Below, piece after piece: positions 46,028 to 53,722 of a stretch of DNA of 64,000 nucleotides (position 1 is its first letter; every line of letters starts with the position of its first letter). Both the position numbers and the translations under genes were made by a program. Below the pieces are notes generated by a model. The model saw only the letters and a list, made by a program, of their open reading frames with translations, ran no database searches and was not told where the DNA came from. The DNA comes from Helicobacter sp. 11S03491-1 (lineage in GTDB: Bacteria > Campylobacterota > Campylobacteria > Campylobacterales > Helicobacteraceae), in the NCBI RefSeq assembly GCF_002272835.1, contig NZ_MLAO01000006.1, forward strand, positions 50,127 to 114,126, written 5' to 3'.

Positions 46028-47317
46028 ATGAAAATTTCAGAAGATAAAACAATAGCAAAAATAGCATGGCGACTGTTGCCATTATTGATGTTGGGTTATT
46101 TTGTTGCCTTTGTTGATAGAGTCAATGTTGGTTTTGCATCTTTGAGCATGAATGCAGATATAGGGATTTCCTCAGCAATATTTGGGTTTGGAGCAGGATT
46201 ATTTTATATCACTTATGTAATTTTTGAAATTCCAAGTAACTTGTTGCTTGAAAAAATAGGGGCTAGAATTTGGATTGGCAGAATCATGATAAGTTGGGGA
46301 ATTATTTCAGCTTGCGGTATGTTTATAAGCGGAGAAAAATCATTTTATGCAATCCGATTGCTTTTAGGAGTTGCTGAAGCCGGGTTTTTTCCGGGTATTA
46401 TTCTTTATATCACTTATTGGTTCCCTCCAAAATATCGAGCTAAAATCATTGCCATTTTTATGGTTGCTATTCCTCTATCAAGTTTTGTTGGTTCTCCTAT
46501 TTCAGCCTATATACTGACATTAGACGGATTATGGGGACTTAAAGATTGGCAATTGTTATTTTTACTTGAAGGACTCCCTGCAGTTATTTTGGGAATATTA
46601 GTCATTATGTTTTTGCCCAATAAACCCTCTGATGCTAATTGGCTTTGCGACGAAGAAAAACAATACATAACTACAAAAACAATTCCATCCCCCGGAGAAT
46701 CCAAAAAATCTTCCATTAATTTAAAGAATTTTTTTAATAAAAGAATTTTGGCTTTATCACTCGCTTATGCAGGTGCTTCCGGAGCTTCTCAATGTCTTTC
46801 TATTTGGCAACCTGTCATTATCAAATCTTTAGGTTTCCAATCTCTGGCAACGGGGTTTCTCAATGCCCTACCCTTTGGTATAGCCTGTGTGATGATGATT
46901 TTGTGGGGCAGGCATTCGGATTTGAAAAATGAGAGAATTTGGCATAGTAAAATTTCATTATTTTTAGTCATGTTTTTTCTGATTGTCATTGCTTTTGTAT
47001 TTGAATATGCTTTATTGGTTATTTTATCTCTTATTATCGCTGTGAGTGCTACTTATATGTTCAAGGGACCTTTTTGGGCATTAGGAGGAGAATATTTACC
47101 TGCAGGGCTTGTGGCATTTGGACTTGCTGAAGTAAATTCGATTGGAAATTTAGCAGGTTTTATAGGTTCTTGGCTGATTGGCATTATTAGAGATTGGAGC
47201 GGGAGCTTCACCTATGCCCTCATACCAATCGCCCTTATTAGTTTAGCAGGATGTATTGTTTTGCATTTTATTGGCAAACATCAAAATCTCTCAAGCATAA
47301 AACCACATTCAAGATGA
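46028..47317 (+). CDS. MFS transporter of the anion:cation symporter family
   Basis: 429 residues, twelve membrane segments. FVAFVDRVNVGFASLSMN, GARIWIGRIMISWGIIS and GVAEAGFFPGIILYITYWFP are signatures of the ACS family (tartrate, hexuronate, phthalate and related acids). A central loop with CDEEKQYI separates the two halves. Substrate unknown. It is divergent from ggt, so joint use of a glutathione or amino-acid product is possible but not shown. Its end overlaps trmA by 37 nt, convergent. Confidence 0.85.
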   Translation: MKISEDKTIAKIAWRLLPLLMLGYFVAFVDRVNVGFASLSMNADIGISSAIFGFGAGLFYITYVIFEIPSNLLLEKIGARIWIGRIMISWGIISACGMFISGEKSFYAIRLLLGVAEAGFFPGIILYITYWFPPKYRAKIIAIFMVAIPLSSFVGSPISAYILTLDGLWGLKDWQLLFLLEGLPAVILGILVIMFLPNKPSDANWLCDEEKQYITTKTIPSPGESKKSSINLKNFFNKRILALSLAYAGASGASQCLSIWQPVIIKSLGFQSLATGFLNALPFGIACVMMILWGRHSDLKNERIWHSKISLFLVMFFLIVIAFVFEYALLVILSLIIAVSATYMFKGPFWALGGEYLPAGLVAFGLAEVNSIGNLAGFIGSWLIGIIRDWSGSFTYALIPIALISLAGCIVLHFIGKHQNLSSIKPHSR

Positions 47318-48390
47318 TGTGTATAGGGGAATTGATCAAAAAGAGCACTATGCTTAATACGATGGGTCTGAAGAAGAGTGGCAAAGTCTTGCTTGAGAGA
47401 AAAAGGGTTGCAAGAAATATAGATAATATGCTTGAATTTTTGAATGAAGGCTAACATTTGTGGATCTTTGATGCCACTTCTTGGAGGATCTAAAAAAATA
47501 TGAGAAAAATTAAAATCTTCCAAACAAACCTTTCTCAAACGAAAAAAATCTCTTTTGTAACTTAGTGCTTCTAGTGTTTCTAATCCGCTAAGTCGGCTAG
47601 CAATAATGTTTTGAACATTATTATTTACAGCATTGATCTTAAGGGTTTGGATAGATGACTTTACCACTTCTGTAGCAAAAACTTTTTGAAATCTTTTGGC
47701 TAGAGGGATTGTAAAATTTCCACTCCCGCAATACATTTCTAACATATCACTTTGAAAAGCAGGGGGGAGTTTAGAAAGAACAAACTCAATCATTTGAATA
47801 TTGGTATAGGGATTGGGTTGGGAAAACCCACTTTCTTGATGGATATAAAAATAATTTTGTTGCCCAATCCATAGAGACTCCCGGATATAGTCTTTGCCAA
47901 TAATAATTTTTTGCCCTCTGCTACGACCTATAAGAGAACATCTCATATCTTGAGAAAGTCTTGTAGCAGACTCTTCCCAAAGATTATCTAATTTTTTATG
48001 ATAAATAAGAGTTATGACACTATCTCCGCTTAACCCCCCTAAAATTTTTATTCCATAAAGTTTATGTTCCAGCAAATGATCAGTATTAATAAATGCCAGA
48101 AGTATTTCAAGCTTTTCTTGCAAAATAGGAAGCAAAATTGGGCAAGATGAGATTTTGACACGATTATTTTTCCCATATGTATTCATGGATAGATAAACTT
48201 TAGAATTTTCTCTATGAAGACGAAATTCTCCTCTTGCTCTAAACCCGGTAGGAGGAGAGTAAAATATTTCTAAATCTTGAATCTTATGCTCAAAAAGAGA
48301 TTGAAAAATTTGAAATTTTTGAGAAAACTGAACGTGATAATCTTGATCAATCTGACATCCTCCGCATTCTAAAAAATTTTCACAAATCAT
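47281..48390 (-). CDS. trmA: TrmA-type RNA m5U methyltransferase
   Basis: 369 residues. SAM-dependent: DMLEMYCGSGNFTIPLAKRF is the SAM loop, FLDPPRSGI the catalytic-domain motif, and YISCNPFSLKQDF holds the catalytic Cys. The N-terminus has Cys3-x5-Cys9-x2-Cys12 (CGGC) and a later Cys83, matching the iron-sulfur ligand pattern of RlmD rather than E. coli TrmA. There is no TRAM domain. Target is tRNA U54 or an rRNA uridine; I cannot decide. Convergent with the MFS gene. Confidence 0.8.
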   Translation of the reverse strand: MICENFLECGGCQIDQDYHVQFSQKFQIFQSLFEHKIQDLEIFYSPPTGFRARGEFRLHRENSKVYLSMNTYGKNNRVKISSCPILLPILQEKLEILLAFINTDHLLEHKLYGIKILGGLSGDSVITLIYHKKLDNLWEESATRLSQDMRCSLIGRSRGQKIIIGKDYIRESLWIGQQNYFYIHQESGFSQPNPYTNIQMIEFVLSKLPPAFQSDMLEMYCGSGNFTIPLAKRFQKVFATEVVKSSIQTLKINAVNNNVQNIIASRLSGLETLEALSYKRDFFRLRKVCLEDFNFSHIFLDPPRSGIKDPQMLAFIQKFKHIIYISCNPFSLKQDFATLLQTHRIKHSALFDQFPYTHHLECGFMLERF

Positions 48391-48596
48391 TCTTGCCTTT
48401 CACAAATTATAAATTTACTGTATGAAAATTCAATCTTATCATTCTAAATTTTTCTTTTTAATCTAAAGCCAAAATTGCTATTTAACGATAAATATCTACG
48501 TTTTCATCGTTAATTTTACTCACTAATGATTTTAAAATTCAATATGAAATAAACAAGGCTATATCACTCCCAAGAACAAACATTCTTCATTAAATA
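48391..48596. other. Gap between gmk and trmA
   Basis: 206 bp, AT-rich. Contains an 8-bp inverted repeat TTAACGAT (48482-48489) / ATCGTTAA (48506-48513), suited to a regulatory hairpin or a weak terminator for gmk. No gene seen. Confidence 0.4.
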
Positions 48597-49214
48597 TTAT
48601 AAATTTTCTAACCATTTTTTACATAATTGCTTGGAATTACTGATGTTTTGAATATAAGGCAAAGATTTTGCAATACAGATAATAGCTTCTTTTGCTACTT
48701 GAATATCATCATTAATGATTAAATAATCAAATTCATCTATATGTTTCATTTCATTATAAGCATGCATTAAACGAAGCTCAATTGTCTCTTGGGAATCTGT
48801 ATGTCTGGAATTTAATCTTTCTTTTAGGACTTGTTTATTCTTCGTAGTGATAAAAATTGATCGCACAGAGTTTTTATAATAATTTTTAATACCTTGATGT
48901 CCTTGGACATCTACATCAAAAACAACCAACTTCCCTAACTTCAAAGCCTCTTGTATTGGTGTAAGTGAAGTGCCATAATAATTTCCATGTACTTCTGCGT
49001 ATTCTAGAAATTTATTTTCTTTAATATCTCTTAAAAATTCTCCTTGAGAAACAAAATGATAATGTTGCCCCTTCTCCTCACCTTCTCTGGGATTTCTCGT
49101 AGTTGTAGAAATAGAAAAATAAATATTGGGGATACTCTCTTGCAAAAATTTACATAAAGTGCTTTTTCCGGAACCACTAGGTCCTGACAAGACCAAAATC
49201 CCACCATTATCCAT
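48597..49214 (-). CDS. gmk: Guanylate kinase
   Basis: 205 residues. LVLSGPSGSGKSTLCKFL (P-loop), SISTTTRNPREGEEKGQHYHFVS (GMP-binding) and NKFLEYAEVHGNYYGTS are the guanylate-kinase motifs. Phosphorylates GMP to GDP. The ATG overlaps the stop of the upstream acidic protein by 1 nt, so both are coupled. The same neighbour pair is known in H. pylori (HP0321-HP0322). Confidence 0.96.
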   Translation of the reverse strand: MDNGGILVLSGPSGSGKSTLCKFLQESIPNIYFSISTTTRNPREGEEKGQHYHFVSQGEFLRDIKENKFLEYAEVHGNYYGTSLTPIQEALKLGKLVVFDVDVQGHQGIKNYYKNSVRSIFITTKNKQVLKERLNSRHTDSQETIELRLMHAYNEMKHIDEFDYLIINDDIQVAKEAIICIAKSLPYIQNISNSKQLCKKWLENL

Positions 49215-50548
49215 TATTTGTCTCTATGGGGAAAACTAATATTGATAGTGAGTTCCATCCCATCTAAAAGCGATTTAAGAGTATCAACAGATGTATTCTT
49301 TATCAAATCTTGAATATTTTTATCGAATGAGGGCTGATTGCCGGAAATATTTTGACGATCTTGCTCCAGGTTGTTTTGAGTAGAATCCATATTTTGTATA
49401 TCTTGAGAATCTTCTTCCATCTTTTCATTTCCTTGAGATTTTGTTGCATCTATTATATCATCTACACTATCTTTAAGCGCATTCATAATATCCCTTTCAT
49501 TAATATCCTCAAAATTGTCAATTTTATCTGTTGATTCCATTGGATTTTCCTCACTTTGAGTTTCATCTAAAATCTTTTTAATCTCATCAATTTGATTTTT
49601 ATCTAATACATTTGAAGAGTTTTGAAAGGCTTTGTCTATTTCAATATCACTGTGTTTGTCGGCATCTTCATGAGCGCTATCTTCATCAAAATCTTCAAAC
49701 TCATTTAAAGAAAAATCTTCTAACTCTTCTTTTTCTTCTTTAATCTCTTTGCCCTCTTCAATATCTCCATGGTTATCATGGATATTTTCATCAAAATCAT
49801 CTTTGATATCTTGAGAATCCGGGCTATCTGCAAGAGAGATGTTTTTTAAATTTTCATCAAGTTTGCTTTGTAGTTGCGTTTGGGAAATATCGCCAGTTTG
49901 CCCGGAATTTTCATCTTTGATTTCAAAAATTTCTTGAGTATTTTGATTTTGCATATTATCATCAAGAATATCATCTTGAATGTTATCTAAATCAAAGTTC
50001 TTGATTTCTTCCAAATCGCTCATGTCAAGATCTTTAGAAACAAGGGGAGTTTGAGGATCTTTTTGTTTTAATTTTTGGTTTGAAGATTCTTTGGTGGAAG
50101 TATCTGCTTGAATTCCTGTTAATTCATCCAGATCAAAATCATCCAGTTCATCTAAATCAAAATCATCTTGCGCATAAGAAGGCAAAATCTCCAAGTCATC
50201 TCTTGTAATACTGCTTGTCATTGTCGTATCAATTCCAAAATCAGCTAATTTTGTCTTCATAATATCCAAAATCTCAGTAGGTAAAAACGGCTTTTTAACA
50301 TAAAATTCAAACCCTTCTATACCCGAAGAAGTGCGCTTATGTAAGTAGCAAGTAGCAACAGGTTTAAAATTTGAAATAAAATCTGAAAAATTTCCCTCAA
50401 CCCCTTCATTGACAAATAAGAAAAAATCATCTTCTAAATTTGGTGTCTCCAGCCCTTTTTGGACAACAAGTTCTAAGCCTATTTTTTTAGCAATTGTCTC
50501 AAAAAGCTTCCCCACCATAGCATCATTATTTATGAGAAGTATCTTCAT
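49214..50548 (-). CDS. Acidic (poly-E-rich-like) protein with pseudo-receiver domain
   Basis: 444 residues. Residues 1-110 look like a response-regulator receiver: MKILLINNDAMVGKLFETIAKK, then FYVKKPFLPTEIL with the conserved Lys-Pro. The phospho-acceptor Asp is replaced (FLFVNEG), so it cannot be phosphorylated in the usual way. The remaining ~330 residues are highly acidic and repetitive, with DDFDLDEL twice in tandem (about 130-146) and many Asp/Glu/Asn/Gln. H. pylori HP0322, called poly-E-rich protein, is at the same locus upstream of gmk. Role unknown; flgG lies next upstream on the same strand, 276 bp away, so a motility link is only a guess. Confidence 0.7.
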   Translation of the reverse strand: MKILLINNDAMVGKLFETIAKKIGLELVVQKGLETPNLEDDFFLFVNEGVEGNFSDFISNFKPVATCYLHKRTSSGIEGFEFYVKKPFLPTEILDIMKTKLADFGIDTTMTSSITRDDLEILPSYAQDDFDLDELDDFDLDELTGIQADTSTKESSNQKLKQKDPQTPLVSKDLDMSDLEEIKNFDLDNIQDDILDDNMQNQNTQEIFEIKDENSGQTGDISQTQLQSKLDENLKNISLADSPDSQDIKDDFDENIHDNHGDIEEGKEIKEEKEELEDFSLNEFEDFDEDSAHEDADKHSDIEIDKAFQNSSNVLDKNQIDEIKKILDETQSEENPMESTDKIDNFEDINERDIMNALKDSVDDIIDATKSQGNEKMEEDSQDIQNMDSTQNNLEQDRQNISGNQPSFDKNIQDLIKNTSVDTLKSLLDGMELTINISFPHRDK

Positions 50549-50824
50549 TCATGCCCTACTTTCAAACTTTTTTAAAAAATTCTAAGATTATAACATTTAA
50601 AACTTAAAAAAAATTTCTTGATTTTTAATTTTTGAAGACTCTTAATATGTCTAAAATTAACAATCAATATCATGATATTTATTAACTTTAAAAAATCAAA
50701 TTCATACAAAAGCTTTGAATAATAATTTTTAGTTATCCCTCTTTTATTTTTAATTAGAAATTAAAACTCCGGTTATATCAATCATTATAAAATCTTTCAA
50801 ATAATTCAATATCAATAAACCGGA
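50549..50824. other. Gap between flgG and the acidic protein gene
   Basis: 276 bp, AT-rich. TCCGGTT at 50768-50774 and AACCGGA at 50818-50824 are complementary arms 43 bp apart just beyond the flgG stop, a possible terminator for flgG on the reverse strand. Promoters for the acidic protein should lie in the half near 50548. No gene seen. Confidence 0.4.
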
Positions 50825-51613
50825 TTATCGTTTGAGGTTATTTACGGTTTGGAGCATTGAATCTGCTGTTTGAATTGACTTGGAATTAGCTTCATAGGCA
50901 CGTTGCCCTGTGATGAGATCAGTCATCTCTTCTACCAATTTTACATTGCTTAATTCCAAAAACCCTTGTCGCAATTGTCCTAATCCATCTGTACCGCCAA
51001 CTCCCGCTATAGGATCTCCGGAAGCATTTGTGTTGATATAAAGATTATCGCCTAGTCCATGAAGCCCTGCAGGATTTATAAAATTTACAATTTCAATTTG
51101 TCCTAAAACATTACTCAATCCCCGGTTTCCTTGCACAACACTCACCGTCCCATCTGTCCCAATATTAATCTGTGTAGCATCTTGGGGAACAGTGATTTGG
51201 GGCAAAAGCAAATACCCCTCACTTGTTACAACATTACCTTGATCATCAAGTTTGAAATTTCCACTTCTTGTATAAGCAATACTTCCATCAGGAAGTTGTA
51301 TTTGAAAAAATCCTTTGCCTGTTATGGCAATATCCAAATTATTTTCTGTTTCTTGAGGGCTACCTTGAGAAAACATTTTATTAATTGCGCCCGGACGCAC
51401 ACCTAAGCCTACTTCTATCCCTGTAGGCGAAAGTGTAGTTTCGCTTGTAGCTGTTCCGGCATATTGAAGCGCTTGATAAAATAAATCATTAAATTCTGCC
51501 CTTTGTTTTTTATACCCTGTTGTTTTGACATTAGCAATATTATTTGAAGTCGTATCAATTTGGAGCTGCTGCCCTAACATCCCTGTAGTAGCTGTATATA
51601 ATGCACGCATCAT
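50825..51613 (-). CDS. flgG: Flagellar distal rod protein FlgG
   Basis: 262 residues, the standard length. MMRALYTATTGMLGQQLQIDTTSNNIANVKTTG-type N-terminus (here in pieces TTSNNIANVKTTGYKKQRAEF) and LSNVKLVEEMTDLITGQRAYEANSKSIQTAD at the C-terminus are diagnostic of rod/hook proteins. Forms the outer rod in the periplasm. A sigma54-type promoter lies directly upstream, and AAAGGAT precedes the ATG. Confidence 0.97.
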   Translation of the reverse strand: MMRALYTATTGMLGQQLQIDTTSNNIANVKTTGYKKQRAEFNDLFYQALQYAGTATSETTLSPTGIEVGLGVRPGAINKMFSQGSPQETENNLDIAITGKGFFQIQLPDGSIAYTRSGNFKLDDQGNVVTSEGYLLLPQITVPQDATQINIGTDGTVSVVQGNRGLSNVLGQIEIVNFINPAGLHGLGDNLYINTNASGDPIAGVGGTDGLGQLRQGFLELSNVKLVEEMTDLITGQRAYEANSKSIQTADSMLQTVNNLKR

Positions 51614-51647
51614 TTCGAAATCCTTTTGGAATAATTACCCTTTCTAA

Positions 51648-51664
51648 GCAAAAAAAATACCAAA
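51648..51664 (-). promoter_or_regulatory. Sigma54 (RpoN)-type promoter of flgG
   Basis: On the reverse strand TTTGGTAT-T8-GCTT reads GG (51661-51660), ten bases, then GC (51649-51648), the -24/-12 spacing of RpoN promoters, with TTTGCT at the -12. Transcription would start near 51636, giving a short leader before the flgG ATG at 51613. RpoN drives many middle flagellar genes in Helicobacter. Confidence 0.6.
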
Positions 51665-52432
51665 TCAATAAGCATGGATGAAGGGACGATTATGGATATA
51701 ACCTATCTCTATTCCAACCTCATACAATTGACTTAAATTCTGTGCATTCATTACTTCATTCACATGTCCATTACAAAAATTTTTCCCATTTTTGATCATA
51801 TATACTTCATCTGCATATGCGCTTACAAGATTAGGATCATGGATATTAATGAGAACTGAAAGAGATTTTTTACGAACTTGATTTTTGAGATGATGAAAAA
51901 GCAAAGTTTGATTTTTGATATCTAAATGAGAAGTTGGTTCATCCAGTAAAAGCACAGGACATTCCTGAAATAAAGCACGTGCAAGCAAAACCATTTGACG
52001 CTGTCCCCCACTAAGTTGATTGATACCATGATTTTGAAGATGAGCGATATTCATTTCTTCCATTAATTCCAAAGCTTTATTTTTATCATTTATTGTTGGC
52101 ATTCCAAATAATCCCATTTTATGAGTTTGTCCCATTATAATAATATCTAAGACATTGTAATTAAATGGGCTTTGCCATTCTTGAGGTACATAAGAAATAT
52201 AATGAGCTCTACCGGCTGCCCCTAAACCCAAGATATTTTCATCTTTTACCCGGATACTTCCTTTTAAAGGTTTTAGTATCCCTAAAATATTATGGAATAA
52301 TGTTGTTTTCCCTGTCCCATTAGGAGCTAAAATAGCACTAATACTCCCTTGTTTGGAACATAAATAAATATCTTCTAAAATATGATTTTTCCCATAATTA
52401 AAGCTTAAGTCCTTGATCTCTAAAATATTCAT
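51665..52432 (-). CDS. fecE: Iron/siderophore ABC transporter ATPase, FecE-like
   Basis: 255 residues. APNGTGKTTLFHNILG (Walker A), LSGGQRQMVLLARALF and VLLLDEPTSHLD identify an ABC ATPase of the FepC/FecE class. It begins directly after the permease gene (1-nt spacing), so it energises that permease. No binding protein gene is beside the pair, as in H. pylori where CeuE-type binding proteins lie elsewhere. Substrate probably an iron chelate, perhaps another metal. Confidence 0.88.
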   Translation of the reverse strand: MNILEIKDLSFNYGKNHILEDIYLCSKQGSISAILAPNGTGKTTLFHNILGILKPLKGSIRVKDENILGLGAAGRAHYISYVPQEWQSPFNYNVLDIIIMGQTHKMGLFGMPTINDKNKALELMEEMNIAHLQNHGINQLSGGQRQMVLLARALFQECPVLLLDEPTSHLDIKNQTLLFHHLKNQVRKKSLSVLINIHDPNLVSAYADEVYMIKNGKNFCNGHVNEVMNAQNLSQLYEVGIEIGYIHNRPFIHAY

Positions 52433-53413
52433 CTAGTGATTCCATTTACCTGCAAATTTACCCAATAAAAAAATAAAGAAAGGAGCGCCTAAAACAGCAG
52501 TAATAATCCCTACAGGCAGATCATAAGAAGTCAATGTTCGAGCAATACTATCTGCCCCCAATAATATCAATGCACCCAAACCAATTGATCCTGTTAATAA
52601 TGAACGCATATCTGATCCAAATATAACTCTGGCTAAATGGGGGACAACAAGACCTATCCACCCAATAGTCCCACTTACACTTACAGCCAAAGCGCAAGCG
52701 AAACTCACACAAGTAATGCAAATAAAACGCATTTTTGAAGGAGAAATCCCCAATGATATACATTCTCCATCGCCCAAACCTAAAAGATTGATTTTCCAAC
52801 GAAGTAAAAAAAGTGGGATAAACCCCACAATAAATCCCAATAAAGCAATCCCTACATTTTCCCAATTAGCAAGAGAAAGACTCCCTAAAAGCCACACTAC
52901 AATTGCTTGGGCTTTTTGAGGATCAACAAAAAACTTTACCAAACCACTAAGCGCAGATAAAAATGCTGAAAGTACCACTCCTGAAAGCACCAAAGAAACA
53001 TTTGATCCTCCCGCAAGTCTCCCAACAACAATCACCACAAAAGATGCTCCTAATGCCCCAACAAAAGCCAAAATCCCTAAAGGAAGATTCTCAAACAAAC
53101 CAATAGAAATAGCACATCCAAATGCTGCCCCGGAAGAAATACCCAATAAAAACGGATCAACTAAGGGATTTTTGAAAATACTTTGCATCACTGCCCCTGA
53201 TCCTGATAAAATACCCCCTATAATAATAGCAAGTATAATTCTGGGAAGACGAACTTCATAAATAATTACCCCATCAGCACTCAAAGGTTGGTGATAAAAA
53301 ATATGATAATAAATATTTTTTATCCCTCCAACCCAAGCAACATTACTTGCTCCCAAAAATAAAACAATCACGCCTAATATAAAAACCAGTCCATAAAGAA
53401 TTATTTTTTTCAT
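52433..53413 (-). CDS. fecD: Iron/siderophore ABC transporter permease, FecD-like
   Basis: 326 residues of the FecCD/BtuC permease family with about ten membrane segments. RLPRIILAIIIGGILSGSGAVMQSIFKNPLVDPFLLGISSGAAFG-type signature (split in the sequence at positions about 55-100) and GTIGWIGLVVPHLARVIFGSD are family hallmarks. It pairs with the ATPase downstream. The upstream AT-rich stretch might bind Fur, but I see no clean Fur box. Confidence 0.9.
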   Translation of the reverse strand: MKKIILYGLVFILGVIVLFLGASNVAWVGGIKNIYYHIFYHQPLSADGVIIYEVRLPRIILAIIIGGILSGSGAVMQSIFKNPLVDPFLLGISSGAAFGCAISIGLFENLPLGILAFVGALGASFVVIVVGRLAGGSNVSLVLSGVVLSAFLSALSGLVKFFVDPQKAQAIVVWLLGSLSLANWENVGIALLGFIVGFIPLFLLRWKINLLGLGDGECISLGISPSKMRFICITCVSFACALAVSVSGTIGWIGLVVPHLARVIFGSDMRSLLTGSIGLGALILLGADSIARTLTSYDLPVGIITAVLGAPFFIFLLGKFAGKWNH

Positions 53414-53545
53414 AGCTAATGAAATCTGTATATTTGGATTTTTCGAACAAGTAAAAACGACATCTTAACTCCAGCTTAAACTTAATACGCAACATCATAT
53501 CGACAAATTATTAATATTGTATTTTTAGTAATACCGGATAAAAAG

Positions 53546-53686
53546 TTATTTTTTTGATTTTATTTTTAAAATAAAAAACCCTATATATGCCAATAAACAT
53601 ACGATAATGATTGTACTAAACACTTCCGGATAGCCAAAAGGCCGGCTAAAATCAAAGAATTTGATTCCAAAAATTTCAAATCCCAT
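53546..53686 (-). CDS. Small 46-residue membrane protein
   Basis: Reverse-strand ATG at 53686 follows AAAAGGATATATAG, a good ribosome site, 36 bp after the ileS stop. It encodes a 46-residue protein: polar aromatic start (MGFEIFGIKFFDFSRPFGYP), one hydrophobic segment (about 23-41, VFSTIIIVCLLAYIGFFIL) and a basic tail KIKSKK. The topology resembles small bitopic inner-membrane proteins. No family recognised. It could be co-transcribed with ileS. Confidence 0.5.
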   Translation of the reverse strand: MGFEIFGIKFFDFSRPFGYPEVFSTIIIVCLLAYIGFFILKIKSKK

Positions 53687-53722
53687 CTATATATCCTTTT
53701 TTCTCTTGCAACCTTATTAGAT

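Noticed and set aside
53414..53545. Fur box upstream of fecD
   Set aside because: The ATTAATATTG-type stretch is AT-rich but lacks the repeated TAATAAT-type symmetry; not enough to call.
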